The position numbers and the translations under genes were made by a program. Positions 23,995 through 37,103 of a DNA stretch of 64,000 nt are shown piece by piece (the stretch's first letter is position 1; every line of letters begins with the position of its first letter). The stretch is from Ulota crispa (Eukaryota > Streptophyta > Bryopsida > Orthotrichales > Orthotrichaceae). Location of the stretch: assembly GCA_963920765.1 (NCBI GenBank), contig OY987244.1, forward strand, positions 13,146,501 through 13,210,500, given 5' to 3'. Below the pieces are notes generated by a model. The model was not told the origin of the DNA. It saw only the letters and a program-made list of their open reading frames with translations, and ran no database searches.

Positions 23995-25118
23995 AAAAAT
24001 ATACTACATCGTGAAAAACATTGGGGAGTAAAACCAAATTTTTGTATCATATTGTATTTAAAAACGTAGTTTTAGTCTTTCAACTTTATATAGCAATAAA
24101 AAACTTGGCTTTCAATTGTTTTCCAAAATTCTTAAGCAAAATAGAAACTAGACTTGGAAAGCTTCATTAAATTATTGTTTTAAAAGAATTCCAAAATCAA
24201 AAATTTGGAACATCAAAATTAGGTAACAAAATCAAATAGTCAAAAATTTCAAAAAACGCTAAACAATTGTATTGTTCTTTTGGTAAAATATTCCCTGTGC
24301 AATTACAAAGGTGGTTCTTTCTTTGTCCCATATCTCAATTCCCATTAAAACCTCATAATTTGATTGGTTGAAAGCTACTCCATCTGTGCCTCTAAAAAGC
24401 GTCCAAATCAAACACATTTCTTATACCACTCAAGAGCTCCCCTTTGCTAATTTCAAATGCTGATAAAGCATTTGCCATGTTCAATGACCTCATGGAGGAA
24501 AATTAAGTAATTAGGGAGCATTCCTCTACTAGCAAGCTTGGTATTGTTCATATGAGGTACCACTATTGCTACTAATCTTTAAATCATCAATAATAAGTTG
24601 GCAATGTGCACAAATATGGTACTTTTTGCATGGAATATGGTTGCCTAGACATCGGTATCAAAGTTGGAGATTTTGCATACATTTGGTAGATGGTACATTG
24701 ATACTAGAATACATGTGTCACTAGCACAAAAACTAAAAATAGAGTTAATCCTCCTTTTGGACGCTATTAGGAAAACTGAGGGAGCATTAAACATGGTGAA
24801 AATAGTATCTATTCTAAGAAATTCAAAAAATCTTGAACATACTTTGTACTTGATATGAATTTTCTTCATTTTTTCCTTAAGAACTCACAATGATTTTGAA
24901 AAAATTCCAAGAACTTACAAATTTTATGGCTCGTAGTAGACATATGATTGTCCTTTGAAATTACCTCCTAAGTGCTCAATCAACCATTTTCTGGTTGCTA
25001 CCCTTTTTGTAGGCTGCCCGAGATGAAAAAAGCTTTAAAAATAAATTAAATAAATACTTTTAAACATAAAAGCAAGTCTACTTTCCAACCCAACTTGAAT
25101 TATGTTAGTCAAAGTTAA
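23995..25118. other. Unassigned AT-rich spacer
   Basis: No gene. Overlapping open frames at 24645-24869 on both strands show no recognisable motif and are taken as chance. Confidence 0.35.
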
Positions 25119-26053
25119 CCCCTAAAGGTCCAGCTCTCCCCCAAGGGGACAGTTGAGACTTTGGGCATGTACCTATAGCTAATCTAGTTTTTGTAATTTT
25201 TTTAAACTTTTATTGAAGGTGGGGAATTCCAAGACCTACACGGGAATCTAATTTTTTTGTCATTTTGACATTTGACGAAGAAGATATGCAAGAATTTTTG
25301 CTGCTTGAGGGAGGGAGGGCAATCCGGGCAGCCCAAAAACTACTTAAAATTTTGTATTTTCTGAAAATAGAAATCTGAAATTTGTTCTTTAGATTTTTTT
25401 ATATGTGGGAAGCTTTGAATCATTCAACTTCATTCGATGAGATGAAAGTTATGAGATGTTTTAGTTTGTGGGCAGTTATGGATTCTCTACTCTAAAATAA
25501 ACTTTGAAGTCCTTTATTTTCCACAATTTTCATTATTTTGGAAAAAAAACTAAACCTAAGGAAGTAGATTGTTTATCACAACATTATAACCGTTGGGATT
25601 TTCATTTTTTCATTTTAATAATTAAATTCTTAACAATTTAGTGATTTGACTCATTCTCTACTTCTTTTTACTTACTACTTTTCCCCCATGTGTTGTATAG
25701 TTCCAATTGATTTGAAAATTCTCCCACACATACCTAAATTGGTCTTCTACATGGAAAAAATAAACCTCAACTTTGTGTAGAGCAATTTTTTTCATGTAAG
25801 AGTGGTCAAATGCTTCTGAATTTTTTGGAGAGCACTGAAAAAAAACTTTCATTTTCACTTCAGATGTAAATATCTCCCTCCTCTCCATCTAGAATGACTT
25901 GATTTTTTCGTACAAGTACCTCTTCTAGTCTAAGGCAAGATCCTATGGTTGGATTTGCAAAACAAACTTTATTTCCTACTTTTCTACTCATTCCCCCCAA
26001 AGTGGCAGTTAACAGTGACTTTCACTGGAGAAAAGTGCTTGGGCCTTTAGGGG
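25119..26053 (-). mobile_element. TTAA element, family A, copy 3 (inverted)
   Basis: TTAA at 25115-25118 and 26054-26057. The ends are CCCCTAAAGGTCCAG and GGGCCTTTAGGGG. The interior is the reverse complement of copies 1, 2, 4 and 5 (for example TATAGTTCCAATTGATTTGA). 935 bp, non-coding. Confidence 0.88.
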
Positions 26054-26748
26054 TTAAATTCCACAAAGGAGAATTTTTCAAAAACAATCACTTCAATATT
26101 TGTTAGTGTTATAACATTTATTATTTTGGGAAACTAATGATGTTCTCTCCTTTAAAAAGACTGCGTTTTTGAATTTTGGGATAGAATGTCTATTTTCAAC
26201 CAATCATACCCAATTTTAAATTTTATGAATAAAACTTGTAATTTTGGTGAATATTAAATGTTAAATGCTTCTAAGTTCATTAAATAAAAATTCAATTTTT
26301 TTTGAGTGTTTGACCCTATGGATAATTACTAAACATCATGATTCTTATTTTCTCTTCTAAAAAAACTTCATCAAAGTAACAAATGTATCATTTTATAGCA
26401 CATCTATATTTCACCTTTACCCCTTGGACCTTTAGGGGTTTAATATAGTTTTTTTCATTTTCTGTCCGTAGTTTGAAAATGGCATCAAGCAGAGTACTAG
26501 ATAGCAAAGCTTAAAACTAGTGGTCATAGGCCTGTCCTTTAACCTTATAATATTGCTGCAAACACGGTATGTTTCGTGTGGACTTGTGCAAGATGCATGA
26601 CTTTGCCCATTGATGCCCATCGATTTGTTGATTGCATCACACCATACATCATGTGTTCGTAGTAATAACGTACAAGCACATCCTTTGATTGCCAGACATT
26701 TGCAACCACTTGCTATGAATAATTTCTAAAATTACAGGAGGGCATCTC
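26054..26748. other. Spacer with one isolated TTAA-element end
   Basis: A single CCTTTAGGGG end followed by TTTAA occurs near 26428-26443, with no matching partner identified. The rest is AT-rich and has no coding signal. Confidence 0.35.
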
Positions 26749-27618
26749 AGCTACACTAATAATGGTATCTAGTGTTATGGTACTAATAGTGTTACGTGCA
26801 CTTTAACTTCACTCACTCTAAATCTCAACTAGTTTGCATTTAGAGTTGCCTTCTTTTTGTGCACACCACTCTTTGTTGCCTCCTCCAAACTATGTGAACT
26901 TTGGGAACGTCATGTGGTAACTTTGGGAACGTCACGTGGGAACTTTGGGAACGTCATATGGTAACTTTGGGAACGTCACGTGGGAATTTTGGGAATGTCA
27001 TATGGGAACTTTGGGAACTACATTGGGAACTTTTGGAACATCATGTGGGAACTTTGGGAACTTCATAGGGGAACTTTGGGAACGTCACATTGGAACTTTG
27101 GGAACTTCATTGGAAACTTTGGGAATGCCATATTATAACATTAATTAAAAAAGTTAATTTTTTTTGTTAAGAAAAATTTATGAACTTACTTAAGAAATTA
27201 TAACAATTTCTTTTATTTATTTATTTGTTTCAATTTTTTGGATTTTTGGGTTTTTTTGGATTTTTTGGATTTTTTTGGAATCTCAGGATTATTTTTGTCA
27301 TTTTTCATCAATGAACGGTGACAATGATTTTAATATAATGGACAAACTCAATTTGGCCCAAGTTTGTAGTTCGTGCCAAATAGTTGTCTAGATATTAACT
27401 CATGAATTTAATTTATATTTTTTTGTTGTAATAAAAATGAACCAATTTCTAACACAAAATGTAAACTTGTAAAAAAATTACTCCCAAAAATTACAGTAGT
27501 TGACAAATAGTGTATAGGTTGACCTTTAGTGTTTGGTAACATTAAGGGGATTGTTGACATTTAGTGTTGGGGTTCGTAATTAGTGTTACCAACACTAAAT
27601 ACCATTATTAGTGTAGCT
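26749..27618. mobile_element. Non-autonomous element with AGCTACACTAATAATGG ends carrying a minisatellite
   Basis: The inverted ends AGCTACACTAATAATGGTAT and ATACCATTATTAGTGTAGCT, followed inward by TAGTGTT repeats, bound about 870 bp. The superfamily is uncertain because no clear target duplication is seen. The interior holds the 22-bp minisatellite at 26897-27130. Confidence 0.65.
26897..27130 (+). repeat. 22-bp minisatellite AACTTTGGGAACGTCACGTGGG
   Basis: About eleven imperfect units of AACTTTGGGAACGTCAYRTGGG. At least two units keep a CACGTG palindrome. The reading frame through it (GTLGTSYGNFGN...) is only a product of the repeat. Confidence 0.85.
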
Positions 27619-27651
27619 CTTCAAGGTTCAAATTTTGTAAGTTCAACTTAA

Positions 27652-28563
27652 CCCCTAAAAGACCAAGGAGCCCACTTTGGGCTTTATGAGAACTTAGGCA
27701 GGCTCTATTGACTTCATAATTTGGAAAAATTTCATGAAATTTTTAGGATGGATGCTACTCATCATAATCTACATGTGAAGCTTTATTTCATGTCATTCTA
27801 AAGAGTAATGCAAAAGTTATAAGGTTTTCTTAATTTCAATGTCAAACCGGGCAGCAAAAAATATATTCTAAATATTTAATTCATTTATTTATAGAATTGT
27901 ATAGATTGATACCTACTCAAAAAAAATGGAATCTCTCAATTCCAAATAATGAGGTAAGAGTTAAAAGGAGTTTTATTTTGCGGGCAATGAAGGTAGGAAG
28001 ACAGTAGAAAAAGCATATAAAGTTATCTTTTACTCTCAATTTTGAAAATTTTCAAATGAAAATGAAAATGAAAGTTACTAATTGTCTATTAGAGCATTCT
28101 CACCATTAGGATTAACAATTTTCAATTTCTTCCAAAACTTATTAGCGTATTAGTTATATTTTTCATTCATCAATACCTTTCACTTTACAATTTTTGTAAA
28201 AATGAATCCAAATTTTTTTGGTTAATTTTTTATATATGCTTTCAACCCATTTTCCAACATATTGCCAAAATTGCACAAGAAATTCAATATACATGTTTTT
28301 CTCTAAAAAGTTTGAAAAACTATTTCACATTCTAGAAGGACTAGAAAAGCCTACATTAATTTTTTAAGTTTAGATACATTAATCTTGCAATTGATGGGGA
28401 TATTCATTCTCAAATTTTGGGACAATGTACACGTGCAAGTCAACCAAAAGATCCTATGGTTGGATTTGTTAAAAAGTAAGTTTCAATGAAGATTTTGACC
28501 TTACTTTGAGGACTAGTATTTTGAAGTAGTTTTGGGCCTCTAAACATGAAAAAAAATTAGGGG
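27652..28563 (-). mobile_element. TTAA element, family E (diverged relative of A)
   Basis: TTAA at 27648-27651 and 28564-28567. The left end is CCCCTAAAAGACCAAGGAGC and the right end AAAAAAAATTAGGGG. Near the right end AAAAGATCCTATGGTTGGAT is the inverse of the family A marker at its left end. So E is an inverted, diverged family A relative. 912 bp. Confidence 0.75.
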
Positions 28564-28886
28564 TTAATTGAATTAGGGACTGAATATACCACAATATCTG
28601 ACAACTTTCCAACATGCACCATAGAATACGGTAGTAAGTTTAGTTTTTTTCAGATAGAGTTTACAAAAAGAGAAAAAAACACCAATTCATCTTACTCGTT
28701 TCAAGAAAGCACCTAATTGAAGATAGCCAAAATGCTAGAATGCCAACCGGTTGTTCAACTCACCAAGTCTGTCCTCAGTCACAGTACATGAAGAAAGCCA
28801 TCAATTCTTGATTGATAAGGTATAGCTCTTTAGATCTTGCCATGTATTTTGTATCCTTGTATTATTTGCAATTCTCCCAAACAATT

Positions 28887-29360
28887 TCATTTAAACTAGC
28901 AAAGCACTCTTAAACTCCCGAATTATTTTAATTATCTAAGCTAGCAAAGCGCTATTATGTTCCAATTTTTTTTGTTGAAGCTAGCAAAGCAATCTCGTAT
29001 TCCCAAACAATTTTACTGAAGCTAGCGTGGCCCCCTTATACTTCCAATTTTTTAATTGAAGCTAGCAAAGCACTCCTGTACTACTGAACACTTTTATTTG
29101 GATTTTCAAAGCACTATTCTAATCTCAAACATATTAAATTCATTTAGCAAAGCACACTAACACTCATAAACAAAATTATTTAAGCTAGCAAAGCATTTGT
29201 GTACTTCCGGACATTATAATTTGGTTTAGCAAAGCACTCTTATACCCCAAACAATTTCTTTTGATTTAGGAAAGCTCTAACATTTTCACTTCAACTAGCA
29301 ACTCACTCTCATTTAATTCCAAACACTTCTACTTGGATAAGCAAAGTGCTTTTATATACA
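28887..29360 (+). repeat. 41-bp minisatellite with AGCTAGCAAAGCACTC core
   Basis: About a dozen degenerate units. CTAGC or TTAGC starts fall near 28896, 28941, 28981, 29022, 29062, 29103, 29144, 29185, 29226, 29266 and beyond, a spacing of 40-41 bp. Many units hold the palindrome GCTAGC. No coding. Confidence 0.8.
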
Positions 29361-31845
29361 CAAAACATTATTATTTTACCATACTAGTACAATTGAGGGA
29401 AATAGTGAAGATTCTAGTAAATTCTATTTTTACAAGTACAGAAAAATTAGCATTAACATTTTCATTAAACAATAAATTTGATGCTAATTTTGAAATAATG
29501 AATATTTTTAACACCTTCAATATGTCTATAAAACATATACCCTAAATGATTTTTTTTAAAACACCTACAATGTGGAAAAAATTTAAAGTTTAAGTAAGAG
29601 CTTGGTACTAAAACGTCCTTAAAGAGAACTGCTAAATATCTAAACACCGCTTGCAAGTAATTAGAACATGTTAAACTTCTTCATTTGTTTATCCCTAAGT
29701 TTTATTTGAATTTCCATAAGATTTTTATTATATGTGCAATTCTTTAAGGTAAAGAAAAATGAAAGCTTTAGTGTGTCAAAAGGTAAAATCATGCTTCAGT
29801 TCCATTGTTGGTATATTCTAATTTAAATTAGTATATAAATAAAAACAACAAATAAGTGTACACGGAAGTCGGGCAAGTAAAATATACTTATGTCTAAGAA
29901 GTAAATATTGTAAAAAAACAAACTGTAAAAATAAAAAATAAAAATAAGTGTACCCATGACAATATACAATTTGAGTGTAACGTTTTGCTGTAAGTTGTGA
30001 ATAATTATGAATTGAAGTATTCATCATTCATATGTTTCTTTCAACATTACTATGTAGTGAAGTTACATTATCAATTTAATTTAACTAATATTGAGCGGAC
30101 TCAGTTAAAAACATTTGAAAGATATTTTATCGAATATATGAATAAACCCTTTTATCAATCCACTTTCCTAATATACTATCAAAAGCAATGGTTGTATGTG
30201 ATAAATACACGATTTCTAATGTAGGTCGCAATATTTTATGGAGACAAGTATTTTATGCTTGAAAATTCAAAAGTCATAACTAACAATGTTTCTAACCATG
30301 AATTTTATTAAAAAGCTAAATTAAGATGATGAAAATGTATTCTAGTCTAGTAAAAATATGGAAACTTTTGTAGCGTTTTCATGTACTCAAATATAATTAC
30401 ATGAGAATCAGAACAAGTGATAAGAAGTACTAATGTAGTTTAATATTTTGAATTCATTTTCCTGGAGTTTCGTAAGTAAGGTACTTCTTGAGGTTAAATT
30501 ACTTTTGAAATATGAAATAGTATAGTTTACAAAGATTTTGACCACAATTTAGCAACATGAAATCTTATTTTAGAAGAGGTCCAACCTAGAGAACTGCACT
30601 CTATGAAAATATGAACTCCTACATCTTGCAAATGAAAAGTGTTTAGGAATAGACAAGGGGTTTCGTTAACCAAATGAGAATGTTTAGAAATAGAAAAGGG
30701 CTTCCACTGGTTTTTTATCATACATTTGTTATTATAAACAAAAGTCTGGAAAATATAATCTTCAACACAGGAACATGTTGGTGAATATTTCCACATCACT
30801 TTTGATACATTTATGAACTATAGAATAAATGTAAACATATAGATCTTAAAAACGCACTCCTAATTTCATAACATGGTAATCAATATTAGTTTGTTTAGCT
30901 TTTAACTTCCAATAATCTAGGGGTGACTCTCCAATTTTTAGTAAACTAAGTGAGATAAAAAAATAGGGTCAATTTTATCCATGGGAGATAAATTTTATAT
31001 CTTTTTTAGATTTACCATAGCATTGGAAAAATATGTCTTGCTTCATTATATGTAAAATAGGGTGGTGTATAATCCTCCATTTTAGAATACTATAGAAAAA
31101 AAAACTGGTGGAAATTATAGGATTATCCTCAAAGAATTTTGTAGGATGAGTGTAGGGTTTAGAGTTAATGAGCAATATGAACGAAAATTGGTTTTTTCTA
31201 TCTAGGTTTTGGGTTGTAATGGTTTAGGGTTTAGCAATATGATGTAGGGTAATTGAAGAAGGGCAAGGCGTGCTGGCAAAGGTTGGCATTGTTGTGGAAT
31301 CTTGAAAATAGGCTAGGATTTGTGCTGGCGAGCACATTGGATTCTTTACACACTGGCTTCTTTACACGCTGTTATGCTAAGCTTACCATGCTCGTGTTGG
31401 CACTTAGGATTCTTAGACTTGAGATTGCTTTCTTGCTGTTTGTGATATTTCTCTTTCCAAATTAGCTAAGCGCTCTGAAAGTGATGGCAAGGGTGCTGTG
31501 CAATTGAAGCTTCTCATCCTCCTTACAAAATTTTCCTCACAGCACTATACTTGCAAGCGCGAGAGTGTGAGCTTAGTGGAGTTTGCATTCAGGGTTGGAT
31601 TTGTATTCTTCGTTGGCACGTTTAGGGTTGGATTTCTTAATTTGCTAAAACTTTTGTGTGGTAGGCAATTGTAATTGGTTGTCTGCATAAGATTGTGTGT
31701 GGTGTGGGACTGATTGGTTGTTTGTTGTAGCTTCATGTTCATTGTTGCGTTTTCCCTTTCAAAGGTGTTTTTTTGTAATTCAAATGCTTGTTAGGTCCAA
31801 AGTCTTCTGTAAACCCATTGTATACACATAATTTTTTCTTATGAT
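29361..31845. other. Long AT-rich spacer, no gene recognised
   Basis: Very AT-rich to about 31200. From 31250 to 31760 it is less AT-rich, with open frames on both strands (31253-31465 and 31545-31742) that I do not recognise and that lack splice support. A decayed gene is possible but not shown. Confidence 0.3.
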
Positions 31846-32102
31846 AACACCATATTCCTTAAATTGGGAATTTTCGGACAATTTGGGACTTTTGAAGGTT
31901 TTAGTTGATCCCCTAAAACCGTGTTTGCAGCATTTTTTTGGGTACATGTGCCCTCACCTGAGAGGAGGAATTTGCAAGGGAAAATATCTTAGTGGGTCAA
32001 ACTGAATCTGATAGCTTCAAATTTGGTTTAAGTTAACCTTTTGGATTTAAGGCAAAAACTAGTTTGGGAATTGCAAATTCCCAATTTAATGAATATGGTG
32101 TT
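31846..32102. mobile_element. MITE with AACACCATATTCCTTAAATT ends
   Basis: The inverted ends AACACCATATTCCTTAAATT and AATTTAATGAATATGGTGTT bound 257 bp. Related ends occur at 61642-61896 in the RLK intron, at the palindrome 53131-53216 and near 40662. So this is a dispersed family sharing an AAATTGGGAA core. Confidence 0.65.
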
Positions 32103-32623
32103 CAATACTTTTGTGTTTGTAAAGAAAATAGGGTTTGAAAAATCAAGTCATGTAACCATTTAGAAATAAGCAAAGGGCGCCCTAAAATACATTAAAGTAA
32201 CTTTTTATCTAAAGAAAGGGAGAAAATAATTACCTTAATGAATTTAAATACCCCCATTTAATTACCCCATTATTACAAGTGGTATCCAGTTGTAAAGAGG
32301 TGTGATCCCTAGCCAATAATACATTTATATAATATGATTTTCATGTTATGATTACATCATATCTTTTTATTATGTTTTTTAATTAAACTACTTGTAATTG
32401 AAAAAATGTACTCTTCTAACTCTAAACAATTTGTCACAAGATTCTAGTATCTTGTCCAAGAAGTAGAAAATCGATTAGAGAATAAAGTTATGTGTTTTAT
32501 GTTCTAGGAATTTTGTCAAACGTAGATAGCAAGTTTGGTGGAAAATCCTCTTTCAATTATAGGAGAAAAAGTGATATGTATCACCATTTGATAAATGATT
32601 TGAAAATTTTGTCTTGGCATTAA

Positions 32624-33548
32624 CCCTTAAAGGACCAATCCATTTTTTCAGTGAAAGTCACTCAAAACTGCCACTTTTGGGTAGTAAGAAGGTAATATTT
32701 TTAAATTTTTTTTTGGGAAATCCAACCATAAGATCTTGCCCTAGACTAGATTAGGTACTTGTGGTAAAAAAATCAGGTCATTCCAAATGGACATGAGTGA
32801 GATATTTACATCTAAAGTGAAAAGAAAAGATTTTTTTCATGCTGTCCCAAAATTTCAGAAGTCTTTGACCACTCTTATAACAAAAAAGTTGCTCTATGCA
32901 ACTTTGAACTTTATTTTTCCCATGTAGGAGATCAAGTTAGGTATGTGTGGGAGAATTTTCAAATCAACTGGAACTATACAACACATGGAAAAAAATAGTA
33001 AGTAAAAAGAAGTAGAGAATGAGTCAAAACACTAAATTGTTAAGAATTTAATTATGGAAATGAAAAATGCTAATCCCAATGGTGATAATGTTGTGATAAA
33101 CAATCTACTTCCTTAGGTTTAATTATTTTTCAAAAATAATGAAAATTGAGTAAAATAAAGGACTTCAAAGTTTATTTTAGAGTAGAGAATCCATAACTGC
33201 CCGCAAACAAAGACTCCTCATAACTTTCATGTCATTGATTGAAATTGAATGATTCAAAGCTTCTCACCTAAGAAAAATTTTAAAGAACCAATTTCAAATT
33301 TTAATTTAAAAAAATTAATTTTTAAAGAATTTTTTGGGCTGCCCGGGCAGACAATCCTCCCCAAATTTTCAGAAATTATTGCGTAGCTTCTTCAATAATT
33401 GTCGGAATGAGGAAAAATTAGATGCCCACTTAGATTTTTGAATTCCCCACCTTCAATAAAAGTTTCAGAAAATCACACAAAGTAACTTATCCAAAGGTAC
33501 ATGCCCGAACTCCCACCTGTCCCCCAAGGGACAACGGTCCTTTAGGGG
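32624..33548 (+). mobile_element. TTAA element, family A, copy 4
   Basis: TTAA at 32620-32623 and 33549-33552. The ends are CCCTTAAAGGACCAATCC and CGGTCCTTTAGGGG. The interior is nearly identical to copy 2 at 17389-18321. 925 bp. Confidence 0.9.
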
Positions 33549-35356
33549 TTAAGGTGTTCAATCCTACATGAACAAGAGCCCAAAAATTGCTTTTTTAGCT
33601 TTGCAACTTAGAACTTAAACTTTGCAAATCGAAGTGGTGGATTTCTACAAAAAATTTAACGCTCCTACACTTGGTAATGGTTGTATCTTTGTAGTTCTTT
33701 TTTTTGGATCATGCTTTTTACTTAATCACTAGATTAGGTCCTATTTTGCCCTCCAAATGGTTTATCTATGTAGGATTAATTCCTAAATGCCCAAACGGGT
33801 AGGTCAAAAGTTAGATGTGTTGTAATGTGTGATCTTTACATCCTTAATGAAGTGTGGTCCAAAACAAAAAAATTAGAGGCACATCTAATACTTTTTTAAT
33901 TTTCAAAAATGGTTCATATCTTCACACTATAGTACAAGATAATCATGGTTGAATCTACAAAAAGTTGACAAAGATTGTGACCTAACCAACAATATGCTCT
34001 AGGTTAGGTTACAATCTTTGTCAATTTTCTGTAGATTTGACCATGGTTTCTTTGGAGTGTCATTTACTAAATTTCAAAGCATTTAACATGGAATATTCAA
34101 CAAAATTGTGTTTTCTGTTTTGAGCATTAACAATATGGTTTGATTTGTTAAAATTAAATGTAATTTTTTCAAAAATATAAGATTTAAGAATTGATAAAAA
34201 AATATCATTGCTATCATCAGAAAATAAATTTCATTAGACATCGTTGAGGTATTTCATTTACTTCTTGTCCATAGAGTTTTAGTTGAATTGGCATGATTAA
34301 AAAATGGGTTGAAAAGTAGAGTTTAACTCATATTGTAATGTATTTTTAATTTGAAACTAGCAATTGGCGCTTGCTGCGCTATACATTCACCATTAAAATT
34401 TAATTAGGATTTTCATATGTTAGATAAAATGTTAGCTAAAAAATTCAGTAAATCTTCAAATTGTATGTATGTGATAATGTCACAAAGATTGGATGTGTGA
34501 TATTACAAGGGGGCATATGTGATATTACAAAGGATTATGTGATTTTATAATAGCATGATATAATATCACAAAGATTAAATATGCAATATTACAAATGTGT
34601 AGATGTGATACTGTAGAGGTCATTGTGATTTTAGTAGTATGATGAATGATGATACCACAGTGATTGGATATGTGATATTGCATAGGTGCAAATGTGATAA
34701 TATAGAGGTCATTGTGATTTTAGTAGTATGACTAGTGATTGGCGCTAGCTACGCTATGCATTCACCATCAAAATGTTATTAGGACTTTTAATGTCAAATA
34801 GACTTGCAAATAGAATGCAAAGTAATTTTTTTTGTAAGTTTCAAATTTAACCAATGGGATAGTATCAAAAAGCTTGGAGATGTGATATTACAAAAATCTT
34901 TGTGATTATAGTAGTATGATATCACAAAGACTATATATGTGATATTATAGGGGTGTAAATGTGATATTTTTAAGGTTCTTGTGATTTTGGTAGTATGATA
35001 AAGTCATTAAGTTAAGGTAGGAGGCTTGTAAACCGACCATCTAAGTGAAAGATGACATCTGTACAAAAATAAGCTAGTTTAGCAACTTGGAAATATTTTT
35101 GGTCTGAAGTCAAAGAAGAAACAGTTCTATGGTCATTTAAGTTGAATTTTTTTGAGTTGGTACGGATTAACTACAATTTATAAAAGCAAACAATACATAG
35201 GTAGCTTTTCTTGATCATAGGTTGTAGCATTCATGATTCAAAAGCTACTTGTAAATGGAGCACATGAGTCCAAAAAGCAACCACTTCAAAACAAAAACCG
35301 CTCATCTAAAGGCCCATTCGCACCGAGGGTTAAGCCTGGTTTTATAACAATGTTAA
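33549..35356. other. Spacer with a foldback and two Helitron-like 3' ends
   Basis: A family B-like left end (TTAA then TTCCTAAATGCCCAAAC, 33776) has no right partner. A foldback at about 33954-34036 pairs GTTGACAAAGATTGTGACCT with AGGTTACAATCTTTGTCAA. At 34357 and 34729 the inverted words ACTAGCAATTGGCGCTTGCT and ACTAGTGATTGGCGCTAGCT resemble a Helitron 3' end read on the minus strand (hairpin then CTAGT). Each is followed by TGTGATATTACAAAG-type repeats. No gene is seen. Confidence 0.45.
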
Positions 35357-36289
35357 CTCCTAAAGGCCCAAGCACTTTTCTCCAGTGAAAGTCATTGTTA
35401 ACTGCCACTTTGGGGGGAATGAGTAGAAAAGTAGGAAATAAAGTTTGTTTTGCAAATCCAACCATAGGATCTTGCCTTAGCCTAGAAGAGGTACTTGTGG
35501 GAAAAAATCAAGTCATTCTAGATGGAGAGGAGGGAGATATTTACATCTATTGTAAAAAAAAAAGGTTTCTTTTTGTGCTATCCAAAAAATTTTAGAAGCC
35601 TTTGTCCACACTTACATGAAAAAATTACTTTACACAAAGTTGAGGTTTATTTTTTACATGTAGCACACTAAGTTAGGTATGTGTGGGAGAATTTTCAAAT
35701 CAATTGGAACTATACAACACATGGGGGAAAAGTAGTAAGTAAAAAGAAGTAGAGAATGAGTCAAATCACTAAATTGTTAAGAATTTAATTATTAAAATGA
35801 AAAAATGAAAATCCCAACGGTTATAATGTTTGATAAACAATCTACTTCCTTAGGTTTAGTTTTTTTTCCAAAATAATGAAAATTGTGGAAAATAAAGGAC
35901 TTCAAAGTTTATTTTAGAGTAGAGAATCCATAACTGCCCACAAACTAAAACATCTCATAACTTTCATCTCATCGAATGAAGTTGAATGATTCAAAGCTTC
36001 CCACATATAAAAAAATCTAAAGAACAAATTTCAGATTTCTATTTTCAGAAAATACAAAATTTTAAGTAGTTTTTGGGTTGCCCGGATTGCCCTCCCTCCC
36101 TCAAGCAGCAAAAATTCTTGCATATCTTCTTTGTCAGATGTCAAAATGACAAAAAAATTAGATTCCCGTGTAGGTCTTGGAATTCCCCACCTTCAATAAA
36201 AGTTAAAAAAAATCACAAAAACTAGATTAGCTATAGGTACATGCCCAAAATCTCAACTGTCCCCCGGGGGACGACTGGGCCTTTAAGGG
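35357..36289 (+). mobile_element. TTAA element, family A, copy 5
   Basis: TTAA at 35353-35356 and 36290-36293. The ends are CTCCTAAAGGCCCAAGC and GGGCCTTTAAGGG. 933 bp. The interior matches copy 3 in reverse, including GATTCCCGTGTAGGTCTTGG. Confidence 0.88.
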
Positions 36290-37103
36290 TTAAGTACAAA
36301 TTTTCTCTCAGGTGATCATGTTAGTCACCGAACCTACGTGGAAGCCAATGTGGCAAAGTGATAATAGCGGTGTTAGCTACACTTTTTGGCCATGACTTCC
36401 TATAAAATTGCCCACCACCTCCAGCTTTTACGTAAACACTGGATTCATGAAATATGAAGATTTTAGAGGTCCCTCCCCGATGTTTGCTATTTGAGCTCGT
36501 GAGCGTACACTACACTACAGAAGAGCGGAGCAGCAGTTGAGCTTCATTACCGCCTGACTCTGCAGGAATGTCAAAACTTGAAGGAAGCTTGCACAGTAGA
36601 CACCTCTATCCTCAAATTCCGAAAGTGACAAATAGATCGATCGGCCATATCTTCACAATTTGGATTCGTACTGTAAGTCAAAATCAAATGAGCTTTTATC
36701 CTCCTGTTCCACACGAGATTTCTGTTCTCGTTGAGCTCATCATGTCTGGACACCTGCGTTATCTTGAACAAATGTGCCGCCCCAGCCAAATTCCCCACCC
36801 GACAATGTCTTCCACCTGGAACAGCTCTCTCGAAAGACCACAAGCAGGGACAGAGTCCCGCTTCCACCTCATGGAGTAATTAAAATACCATTAACAATAG
36901 TGGTGTTCCACCTGCGCTTTGATGGCTCTCACTTATCCTACAACTTTGAAGTCATTTCATAAAGTTTGAACTAGAATCAAGCTCAGCAGGGTCTTCGATC
37001 TTTCCCCGTCAATTCTTCCAAGCCCGTTCCCTTGTGTGTGATTTTGCTATATACTAGATAGGGACAGTAGGAATCTCGTTAGCACTTAAGTCCTCATTTC
37101 CAG
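36290..37103. other. Moderately GC-richer region left of the GAPDH fossil, no gene assigned
   Basis: The region 36300-37100 is less AT-rich than the repeat field and has overlapping frames on both strands (36568-36879). None resembles the upstream part of GAPDH or another protein I know. The sequence just before 37104 ends TCCTCATTTCCAG, a good splice acceptor. Confidence 0.3.

Noticed and set aside
26428-26443. CCTTTAGGGGTTTAA as the right end of another family A element
   Set aside because: No left end and no family A interior precede it; at best a fragment.
26936-27148. Plus-strand frame GTLGTSYGNFGN... as a repeat protein
   Set aside because: It is the translation of the 22-bp minisatellite and the frame is not maintained by any flanking coding signal.
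28887-29360. Evenly spaced repeats as a CRISPR array
   Set aside because: The units are degenerate along their whole length, there are no unique spacers of constant length or cas genes, and the context is a plant genome.
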